Below, piece after piece: positions 1-5,832 of a DNA stretch of 8,717 nt. Origin of the DNA: Bacteroidota bacterium (lineage in GTDB: Bacteria; Bacteroidota; Ignavibacteria; Tepidaquicellales; Tepidaquicellaceae); contig DOWN01000108.1 of NCBI GenBank assembly GCA_003519545.1, forward strand, positions 1 to 8,717, in the 5' to 3' direction. Both the position numbers and the translations under genes were made by a program. Position 1 is the first letter of the stretch; each line of letters starts with the position of its first letter. The notes beneath the pieces are model-generated. The model had not been told where the DNA came from and did not search any database. It saw only the letters and a program-made list of their open reading frames with translations.

Positions 1-656
1 GAGGTATTGAATGTATCAAGTTTTTGAAAGTTGAATAATGAAAACGGAATACCGGCAGGTTTATTTTCAAGATTTCTGAAAATCCCATTTTTTAAATTAA
101 GATTATCGACGTAAATATTATAATCAAATTTGCTTGTTGTATCTGGTGGAAGTGTATCAGTTTCTGATTTAAATATCTGAGTAAAATTCCATTCAAGTGA
201 ATCATTATCCGCTTTAATTTTTGTAAAATTAATAACGGGATTAATCAATTGAAGATTTTTTACAATAATATCTTTGTTTAGAATAGGGAGCAGTGAGTAT
301 TGAATTTCAAGCGAGTCGAATTTTACAACAGTATCGTTTTGAGTAATTATTCCACCGTCAAGCAGTCTTAAACTTTTAACTAGTGAGCCTTCAAGTTTTC
401 CCGCATAAATTCTTGAACCGGGTTTTACTAAATCTGAATTTACTTTATCAAGTGCAAAGTTTAAAACAATTGATTTAAAAGTGGAGGTTTGAACGAAGAT
501 GAAACCGGCGATTGCAATTATAAGAATAACAACAAATGAAATCAGAAAAAATTTTCCGAGACAACAACCTTTTTTCTTATTAACAGGTTTGTCATTTTCA
601 GGAGGCAACTCATCTTCAACTCCGGACTTAATCTCTATTTTTTCAATGTCTGACAC
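1..656 (-). CDS. TamB/AsmA-like envelope protein, N-terminal part (runs off the left edge)
   Basis: This open frame starts at a GTG (654-656) and stays open to the left edge, giving 218 residues of a longer protein. An in-frame TAA directly precedes the GTG, and no in-frame ATG follows before the membrane segment, so GTG is the best start; no Shine-Dalgarno is visible. The N-terminus is a charged cytoplasmic tail of about 30 residues, then a single hydrophobic anchor at about 36-55, then a periplasmic beta-rich region. The stretch at about 85-145 (AGKLEGSLVKSL, then DGGIITQNDTVVKFDSLEIQYS and LLPIL) has the G-x-L-x-G-S-L and 'strand-turn-strand' style of TamB/AsmA-family N-termini, which bridge inner and outer membrane and carry lipids or assist outer-membrane assembly. 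It begins 22 bases after rfaE2, so it is probably cotranscribed with the heptose genes. The family call is by pattern recognition; a different AsmA-like or DUF748-type protein remains possible. Confidence 0.7.
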   Translation of the reverse strand, partial: MSDIEKIEIKSGVEDELPPENDKPVNKKKGCCLGKFFLISFVVILIIAIAGFIFVQTSTFKSIVLNFALDKVNSDLVKPGSRIYAGKLEGSLVKSLRLLDGGIITQNDTVVKFDSLEIQYSLLPILNKDIIVKNLQLINPVINFTKIKADNDSLEWNFTQIFKSETDTLPPDTTSKFDYNIYVDNLNLKNGIFRNLENKPAGIPFSLFNFQKLDTFNT

Positions 657-678
657 TTAGTCTTGATAGATTGTAAGA

Positions 679-1143
679 TTAAAGTTTTTTTATTTTTTCA
701 AGAATGTTTGTTGTGGAGTAACCGTTAACAAATTTTAAACTTTTCACTTCTCCACCATTACCCAGAACAATATTCGATCCGATAATTTTATCAGGAGTCC
801 AATCCCCTCCCTTTACGAGTATATCAGGGATAATTTCTTTTATCAGATTATATGGAGTATCTTCGGTGAATAATATCACAAAATCAACTGGTTTGAGATT
901 ATCAAGAGCATACATTCTGTCGTTTTCATTTGTAACAGGTCGTTCATCACCTTTTAATTTTTTTACGGAGTCATCAGAATTTACCCCTACTATTAAAACA
1001 TCACCGAGAGATTTAGATTCGTTAAGATATGTTATGTGACCTTTGTGCAGAATATCGAAACATCCGTTAGTGAAAACAATTTTTTTGTCTTCGTTTTTTA
1101 GTTTCTGAATTTCAGTATTTAAATTTTCTCGATTTAGAATCAT
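679..1143 (-). CDS. rfaE2: D-glycero-beta-D-manno-heptose 1-phosphate adenylyltransferase
   Basis: This enzyme transfers AMP from ATP to heptose-1-phosphate to give ADP-D-glycero-beta-D-manno-heptose, a cytoplasmic step in making the LPS inner-core sugar. The 154-residue product is a complete nucleotidyltransferase of the cytidylyltransferase-like fold: TNGCFDILHKGH at 25-36 holds the HxGH nucleotide-binding motif (33-36), GVNSDDSV at 53-60 and ERPV at 67-70 follow, and GYSTT at 141-145 is the ISTT-type C-terminal motif. In E. coli this activity is the C-terminal half of bifunctional HldE; here it is a separate gene. Its ATG overlaps the stop of the kinase gene in an ATGA (1140-1143), which suggests translational coupling. 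A weak GGGA lies a few bases upstream of the start. The length is typical for stand-alone RfaE2/HldC proteins. Confidence 0.95.
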   Translation of the reverse strand: MILNRENLNTEIQKLKNEDKKIVFTNGCFDILHKGHITYLNESKSLGDVLIVGVNSDDSVKKLKGDERPVTNENDRMYALDNLKPVDFVILFTEDTPYNLIKEIIPDILVKGGDWTPDKIIGSNIVLGNGGEVKSLKFVNGYSTTNILEKIKKL

Positions 1144-2126
1144 TTAATCCCGGAAATGAGTTTTTCTTTTGTAATAGGAACAATTCCTACTTCTTCTACT
1201 ACAATTCCCGCCGCATAGTTCGCTATTATAACTGCTTCGCTAACTGTCGCACCTCCGGCAAGACAAACCGCAATAGTCGAAATTACTGTATCACCTGCTC
1301 CGGAAACGTCTGCAACTTTTCTTGCATAAGTATCAATTTTTTCAATTTTTTTATCACCGTTATTTTTTTCAAACAACATTACACCCTTATCTCCGAGAGT
1401 TAATACAAGATATTTACAGTTTATTTTGTCTGCAAGTTCCTCAGCAAACTGAATCAGTTCATCATCACTTCTTGCTTTTTTTCCGAGTGCTTCTTCAAGT
1501 TCTTTTTTGTTCGGTTTAAAAAGAAAAACATTTTTATATTCAAAAAAATTATAAAACTTCGGATCAACAAGAACTTTTATGTTGTTATCGTTTGCAAATT
1601 TTATAACGTTATTAATAAGTGACTTTGTTAATACACCTTTATTATAATCCTGAAGGATAATTGCTTCTATTTCATAATAATCATTTTTTAAAATACCAAG
1701 AATTCTGTTTTCGGTTTCTTCGGATATATTTTGTTTTGACTCGCTGTCAATTCTCAATAGATGATGAGAATCGGCGATAACTCTTGTTTTGGTGGTGGTT
1801 GGTCTTTTGTCTTCTTCTAAAATTCCAATAGTAGTTTTTCCTGAATTTTTCATTTGTTCAATGATAATACTACCTTCATTGTCATTACCTATAACACCAA
1901 TCAAGACAGGTTCGGCACCAAGTTCTTTTATATTGAGACTAACATTAGCCGCACCTCCGAATTTATGTTCACTTTTTTTAATATCAAAAACCTGAACGGG
2001 TGCTTCAGGAGAAATTCTTGTGACATCACCGAGCAAATATCTGTCAAGCATTACATCCCCGATAACACAGATTTTTTTACCGGACGCATTAGAAACAATT
2101 TCTTTAAGTCTGTTTGATTTAATCAA
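1140..2126 (-). CDS. rfaE1: D-glycero-beta-D-manno-heptose-7-phosphate kinase
   Basis: This kinase phosphorylates D-glycero-D-manno-heptose-7-phosphate at C1, upstream of RfaE2 in the ADP-heptose pathway. The 328-residue protein is a PfkB/ribokinase-family kinase: GDVMLDRY at 23-30 and RISPEAPV at 37-44 are typical of the HldE kinase domain, FGGAANV (56-62) is the N-terminal PfkB glycine signature, and DVSGAGDT at 273-280 is the C-terminal signature with catalytic base Asp279. The assigned start is TTG (2124-2126); an in-frame stop lies 11 codons upstream (2157-2159) with no ATG or GTG between, and the TTG puts the first motif at the expected distance from the N-terminus. A rarer ATT at 2127-2129 cannot be excluded. 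No Shine-Dalgarno is visible. It corresponds to the N-terminal half of E. coli HldE, here split from the adenylyltransferase with a 4-base overlap. Confidence 0.95.
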   Translation of the reverse strand: MIKSNRLKEIVSNASGKKICVIGDVMLDRYLLGDVTRISPEAPVQVFDIKKSEHKFGGAANVSLNIKELGAEPVLIGVIGNDNEGSIIIEQMKNSGKTTIGILEEDKRPTTTKTRVIADSHHLLRIDSESKQNISEETENRILGILKNDYYEIEAIILQDYNKGVLTKSLINNVIKFANDNNIKVLVDPKFYNFFEYKNVFLFKPNKKELEEALGKKARSDDELIQFAEELADKINCKYLVLTLGDKGVMLFEKNNGDKKIEKIDTYARKVADVSGAGDTVISTIAVCLAGGATVSEAVIIANYAAGIVVEEVGIVPITKEKLISGIK

Positions 2127-2286
2127 AATAGCAACAGTTAAAATTGAGTTAAATAATTAATTTACAAATATTTATAAACACAAAAATAAGATTAAAAAGG
2201 GGGTTATTCAATGAAGAATCAGCGGGAGAGGGGAAGTTTGAAATTGATTAAAAAAATAAATTAGTTGGAATCAGAATTTTATCTTA
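2127..2286. other. Intergenic stretch upstream of rfaE1
   Basis: This AT-rich spacer lies between rfaE1 and repeat array A and should contain the promoter of the rfaE1-rfaE2-TamB run. A TATAAAT on the minus strand about 45 bases before the TTG could be a -10-like element, but I see no convincing partner at -35 and no clean Bacteroidota-type TAnnTTTG box. A plus-strand mini-frame (2211-2264, 17 codons) is probably chance. Nothing else is evident. Confidence 0.4.
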
Positions 2287-2341
2287 TGTAAAATCCACCA
2301 CAAGGTGGTGTAAATTCCACCACTCGATGGTGGAATTTACA
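2287..2341. repeat. Palindromic repeat array A (2 units)
   Basis: Two 17-base units at 2295-2311 and 2317-2333 follow the pattern CCACCA-N5-TGGTGG (the first ends TGGTGT), separated by AAATT. The block starts with TGTAAAAT and ends with AATTTACA. The second unit with its flanks forms a perfect 11-base-pair hairpin (AAATTCCACCA, loop CTCGA). The array begins 10 bases after the stop codon of the ATPase gene, so it would fold in that gene's 3' UTR, but no U-run follows on the minus strand, so it is not a classic intrinsic terminator. It belongs to the same family as arrays B and C. Confidence 0.9.
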
Positions 2342-2351
2342 CGGTTTATTA

Positions 2352-3590
2352 TCAGTTAAAGGGTTGTTCCCAAAGAGCATTTACTGGTAATGAAAATATA
2401 TTCTTATCATAAGGATAAATATTATCACCCATATAAATTACAAATCCCTTTAGAAATCTATTTCCAACCTGAGATTTTAAAAGTTTTAAACTGTCAAAAT
2501 CTTTCGGCTTAACTGAAGTTGACGCTTTGATTTCAATGGCAATCAAATCACCACCACGTAATTCAAGTATCAAATCAACTTCGTTTCCGTTTAAATCTCT
2601 ATAGAAATATACTTTGGGTTTTACTTTGCTCCAACTTATCTGTTTTATAATTTCCATAATCACAAAATTTTCAAATATCTGACCTCTGAACGGATTATCA
2701 AATGAACTTGAAAGATTCAGTAAAAATGAAATAACACCTGTATCAGTAAAATATAATTTAGGTGCTTTTGATATTCTTTTCGTTACGTTTCTTGCATACG
2801 GTCTCAGAAAATCAACAAGATAAACCATCCTCAATAATTTTATATATCTTGTCATTGTAGTTTGTGGAAGTTTTAATGATGAAGATATAGCCGCATTATT
2901 ATAGAGTTGCATTGTTCTCGAAGCCAATAATTCTAATATACCCGGTAAATCAGAATGTTTTTCAATTTTAGAAATATCCCTTATGTCTCTTTGAATGATA
3001 GTATTGACATAACTTCCAAACCAATCATATAACCTGTATAATGGTTTATTCTGCACAGATGGAAATCCACCTCTGAATATAGATGAAAAGATTTTTTTCC
3101 GTGATACTTTTGGAAGTGAATTCCATTGCGTATTTTTGCTGAAAATATGATCTACAAAACTGCCCTTCTTATTATTGATTTCCATTTGCGATAATGGATA
3201 TAAAGTATGAACTTCTATCCTGCCCGCAAGTGAATCAGTTAATTTCGGTAATTGAAAAATATCCGCCGATCCTGAAAGTATAAATTTGCCCGGGGTTCTT
3301 TTCTTATCCACATTCGCTTTTATTGAAACAAATATTTCCGGAATTCTCTGAATTTCATCAAGTATAACCGATCCCTTGAAACTGTTAAGAAAATCTTCAG
3401 GTTCACGTGAAGCAACAGTAAAAGGTTCAATGTTATCTAAAGTAATATATTCAGAAATTAAATTCTTTCTGACCATTTCTTTTAATAAAAAAGTTTTTCC
3501 TGATTGTCTTGCTCCGTTAAGTAATATAACAGGAGTATCTTTTAAAGCAGTAATCAGATTTGCTTCGATATTTCTTTTAAAGATTTTCAT
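2352..3590 (-). CDS. DUF4143-domain AAA+ ATPase
   Basis: This 412-residue protein belongs to the common AAA-ATPase/DUF4143 family, usually found in accessory or variable parts of genomes; its cellular role is not established. The N-terminal ATPase has Walker A GARQSGKT at 26-33, Walker B VILDEIQRIPE at 75-85 (Asp78, Glu79), and FILSGSADIF at 103-112 in the sensor-1 position. The family motif RGGFP is at 173-177, and a winged-helix-like stretch (LPQTTMTRYIKLL, 241-253) follows. The C-terminal DUF4143 region carries EVDL at 337-340 and AIEIKAS at 351-357, the D-x(n)-E-x-K arrangement of PD-(D/E)XK nuclease-like folds, with Asp339, Glu353 and Lys355 all present. The frame is intact and of usual family length, starting at ATG with no visible Shine-Dalgarno. 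No partner toxin or antitoxin gene is adjacent. It is bracketed by palindromic repeat arrays at 2287-2341 and 3625-3701, which may mark it as an inserted cassette. Confidence 0.92.
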   Translation of the reverse strand: MKIFKRNIEANLITALKDTPVILLNGARQSGKTFLLKEMVRKNLISEYITLDNIEPFTVASREPEDFLNSFKGSVILDEIQRIPEIFVSIKANVDKKRTPGKFILSGSADIFQLPKLTDSLAGRIEVHTLYPLSQMEINNKKGSFVDHIFSKNTQWNSLPKVSRKKIFSSIFRGGFPSVQNKPLYRLYDWFGSYVNTIIQRDIRDISKIEKHSDLPGILELLASRTMQLYNNAAISSSLKLPQTTMTRYIKLLRMVYLVDFLRPYARNVTKRISKAPKLYFTDTGVISFLLNLSSSFDNPFRGQIFENFVIMEIIKQISWSKVKPKVYFYRDLNGNEVDLILELRGGDLIAIEIKASTSVKPKDFDSLKLLKSQVGNRFLKGFVIYMGDNIYPYDKNIFSLPVNALWEQPFN

Positions 3591-3624
3591 AACTAAAACT
3601 AAAGAAAATTGGGTAATAAATCAA

Positions 3625-3701
3625 TGTAAAATCCACCATCAAGTGGTGGAAATTCCACCACCACGTGGTGGATTTTACACCACCCAATGGCGAAATTTAC
3701 A
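3625..3701. repeat. Palindromic repeat array B (3 units)
   Basis: Three units at 3633-3649, 3655-3671 and 3677-3693 are spaced exactly 22 bases apart. The first two match CCACCA-N5-TGGTGG perfectly (N5 is TCAAG and CCACG); the third is degenerate (ACACCA, CCCAA, TGGCGA). The flanks are TGTAAAAT and AATTTACA. TGTAAAATCCACCA at 3625-3638 and TGGTGGATTTTACA at 3666-3679 form a perfect 14-base inverted repeat around the first two units. The array ends 34 bases upstream of the ATPase start codon, so it lies in that gene's promoter or 5' UTR. Confidence 0.9.
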
Positions 3702-3702
3702 C

Positions 3703-3897
3703 GATATCTTTAGGGTAAAGACCATTAAGAAAAAATATGAACGCTTGTAAACCCGCTATATGTAAGCATTTCCGAGTGTCCGTAATCTGATATATCAATG
3801 GGGAGGTAAAATTATGTGCCGAAATACTTAAAAAATATATGCCCGAAAATCAAAAAATCAGGTACATCAAAATTCGATAAATTGGTAAATTTGCCAG
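3703..3897. other. Spacer between repeat arrays B and C, no gene supported
   Basis: No frame of useful length lies here on either strand. The one eye-catching feature is a strong plus-strand Shine-Dalgarno-like GGGGAGG at about 3800-3806, followed by ATGTGC at 3814 that reaches a stop after five codons (3814-3831). Because all neighbouring genes run the other way, this is either chance or the remnant of an eroded gene start. With arrays B and C and the terminator, it completes the 480-base gene-free interval 3591-4070. Confidence 0.5.
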
Positions 3898-3974
3898 TGT
3901 AAAAAACTCCATCGAGTGGTGTAAAATCCACCATCACGTGGTGGAAATTCCACCATCACGTGGTGGAATTTACA
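3898..3974. repeat. Palindromic repeat array C (3 units)
   Basis: Three units lie at 3906-3922, 3928-3944 and 3950-3966, again exactly 22 bases apart. The last two are identical (CCACCATCACGTGGTGG); the first is degenerate (ACTCCA, TCGAG, TGGTGT). The flanks are TGTAAAAA and AATTTACA, giving the same 77-base length and layout as array B. It lies 41 bases beyond the terminator of the deiminase gene, so it is unlikely to be that gene's terminator and more likely stands alone in the intergenic region. Confidence 0.9.
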
Positions 3975-4015
3975 TTGCTATTTTAAATGTCTAAGAAGAT
4001 TTTATCGGCAGGGAT

Positions 4016-4043
4016 AAAAAAAAGGGGCTGTGAAAGCCCCTTT
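4016..4043 (-). terminator. Rho-independent terminator after the deiminase gene
   Basis: Read on the minus strand, AAAGGGGCT (4043-4035), a five-base loop UUCAC, and AGCCCCTTT (4029-4021) form a perfect 9-base-pair stem. The T-run continues from the stem's last three bases through 4020-4016, eight in all. It starts 27 bases after the stop codon at 4071 and probably ends the polA-hldD-deiminase transcription unit. Confidence 0.92.
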
Positions 4044-4070
4044 GATTAAATCCAAAAATATTTGGTATGA

Positions 4071-5801
4071 TTATTTCACCAGTAACATCTTCTTAACATC
4101 TGAAAAATTATTTGATTCGAGTTTGTAGAAATAAACTCCGCTGCCAAGATTTGATGCGGAAAAATCATAAGTATATGAACCGGCAAATTTGAAATCATTA
4201 ACTAAGTTTGCTACTTCTCTTCCTGTTACATCAAATACTTTTAATGTAACATATCCGTTTTCCGGAATTGAAAAATTAATTTTTGTCGCAGGGTTAAATG
4301 GATTCGGATAGTTTTGATTTAATGCATATCCGTCAATCAGAGAACTGTTTCCGCTAATATTAGTTAAATTGTCAACTCTGAATTTTGTATAACCTGTTGG
4401 TGCTGTGAGTGGTTTGTTAGTAACTCTTCCATCATTAGCAGTTGCAGAAATATAATAATATACATCTGTTCCAAGCGGTCTTGCAGGAATGTTTGCGGTA
4501 AATGTATCGCCAACTGCCGACATTATTACTTCGTTATAAGCAGCCAATGTATCAGTTCTCCAGAATAATTTTGCATTAGCTATTCCGCTCTTAGATTTTA
4601 TATATGATTTAATTTGATAAGGTTGATTTGTAACATCAGTATTTCTCTGATATTTATGAGAAATAAAAATTGGATTATAAACTCCAATTTCTTTTGTGAT
4701 GCAATGGATTGCTCCGCTTGCAGAAATCATACTTGCACAGTTAATGCCTACGACTCTATAGCCGGGTAAATTTTCTCTGTAAATCCTAAGAGCAGTAGTA
4801 TCCATAGCAAATCCATAAATTGGAACGATAACAGTTTTATTTACAAATACTGAATTTGTGTAAGTAAAATATGAAGAAGCAGGAGGATATTGACCTGTAG
4901 AACTTGGTGGCATAGGAATTCTAACGACTTTATATGGGCGACCATAACAGGTTAAAAAATTGCTCAATACATATTGAAGGTTTGCTTCAATCTGCGGACC
5001 GTCAGCAACTCCGTTTGGGTACTGACCAACCAGTAATGTTTCTTCATCAAGTAGTTTCATATGCATATCAATATGATGTATCCCGTCATAAGGTAATGTG
5101 TTCATTTTTATATATCGAGTTAATCCCATATATGAATTCATTATTCCGTCAATCTGTGCTTCAGTCTTACCGGGATTTTCCTCAAGAACTAATTTAGAAG
5201 CGAAACCTGTTCCGTTACCATCCACCATAAAATTTCCGCCGGTGTTCACAAGTCTGTTCGGTTCTACTGTAGTAGTAAAAAGATTTATGCCTAAAGTTGT
5301 TGCAAGATAATTCGGAGTTGCGTCATCTCCCGGTCTTGGTCTGTTATAAACCCAATCAACAAAACTTGTTGTATCTGCAGTATTTCTGTAAACTGACCAT
5401 GGACCGTAATCTCTGCACCATACACTATTGAAAGGAGCAATTACAAATTTTAAATTAACGAGCGGCACTCCACCATTTGTTAAAAAAGTTTTCACTGAAT
5501 TTGAATCACTGCAAACGATATAAACCATACATTCATCCTGTGCATAATCAACAATTTGTCTTAATATAGTAGTATAAGAAGTCCATGTAATAGTTAATCC
5601 CTGCAACTGTTCCCACTCTGCCATTGTTCTTACGGGATACCCGGGAGGATTTGGATCATCAGTAGTTATTACCTTGTTAAAATTTCCGTATATCAGTTTT
5701 TGATAAGCATCCATTTCTGAAGGAAGTAATCCTTTCGGTAAATCCTGAGCGTAAGAGTTAGAGCAAAAAAGAACTGCTAAGAGAAGAAATAATTTTTTCA
5801 T
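4071..5801 (-). CDS. Secreted peptidylarginine deiminase-like protein with T9SS sorting domain
   Basis: This belongs to the agmatine deiminase/PAD_porph family of guanidino-group hydrolases, which turn an arginine-like group into a citrulline-like one plus ammonia. The 576-residue protein has a signal peptide (KK, hydrophobic 4-12, cleavage probably after SYA-18). The deiminase domain spans about 55-380 with WCRDYGPW (128-135, Asp131), HHIDMH (242-247, His243 and Asp245), Asn316 and SGAIHC (362-367, nucleophile Cys367), so the active site looks complete. A beta-rich, Ig-like segment lies at about 385-475. The last ~90 residues form a type A T9SS sorting domain (LNQNYPNPFNP at 494-504, ending KKMLLVK). 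This order matches P. gingivalis PPAD, so export and an arginine-containing peptide or protein substrate are likelier than cytosolic agmatine; the substrate is inference. ATG start, AT-rich leader without Shine-Dalgarno, 31 bases after hldD. Confidence 0.9.
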   Translation of the reverse strand: MKKLFLLLAVLFCSNSYAQDLPKGLLPSEMDAYQKLIYGNFNKVITTDDPNPPGYPVRTMAEWEQLQGLTITWTSYTTILRQIVDYAQDECMVYIVCSDSNSVKTFLTNGGVPLVNLKFVIAPFNSVWCRDYGPWSVYRNTADTTSFVDWVYNRPRPGDDATPNYLATTLGINLFTTTVEPNRLVNTGGNFMVDGNGTGFASKLVLEENPGKTEAQIDGIMNSYMGLTRYIKMNTLPYDGIHHIDMHMKLLDEETLLVGQYPNGVADGPQIEANLQYVLSNFLTCYGRPYKVVRIPMPPSSTGQYPPASSYFTYTNSVFVNKTVIVPIYGFAMDTTALRIYRENLPGYRVVGINCASMISASGAIHCITKEIGVYNPIFISHKYQRNTDVTNQPYQIKSYIKSKSGIANAKLFWRTDTLAAYNEVIMSAVGDTFTANIPARPLGTDVYYYISATANDGRVTNKPLTAPTGYTKFRVDNLTNISGNSSLIDGYALNQNYPNPFNPATKINFSIPENGYVTLKVFDVTGREVANLVNDFKFAGSYTYDFSASNLGSGVYFYKLESNNFSDVKKMLLVK

Positions 5802-5832
5802 TTTTGATTTAATAAATATTAATAATATAAAA

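Noticed and set aside
1322..2117. Plus-strand open frames at 1322-1519, 1789-1995 and 1854-2117
   Set aside because: All lie antisense within the strongly conserved rfaE1 gene, and their translations are low-complexity with no family features.
2211..2264. Plus-strand 17-codon frame preceded by a G-rich stretch
   Set aside because: It is very short, lies opposite to the probable promoter region of rfaE1, and has no recognisable features.
2287..2341. Array A as the rho-independent terminator of the ATPase gene
   Set aside because: It can form hairpins just after the stop codon, but no U-run follows on the minus strand, and arrays B and C are not at gene ends in the same way. Compare the textbook terminator at 4016-4043.
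3625..3701. Array B as a MITE with terminal inverted repeats
   Set aside because: The 14-base inverted repeat is perfect, but I see no target-site duplication beside any array. The internal 22-base periodicity also explains the symmetry without a transposon. It is not excluded.
3376..3750. Plus-strand open frame of 124 codons
   Set aside because: Most of it lies antisense to the conserved start of the ATPase gene, and its tail is the translated palindromic repeat. No recognisable protein pattern was found.
2287..3974. The repeat arrays as a CRISPR array
   Set aside because: The units are 17-base palindromes joined by near-constant 5-base A/T linkers. There are no unique spacers of 25-40 bases, and no cas genes are nearby.
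4934..5310. Plus-strand open frames at 4934-5197 and 5098-5310
   Set aside because: Both are antisense to the catalytic domain of the deiminase and overlap each other, as expected for shadow frames.
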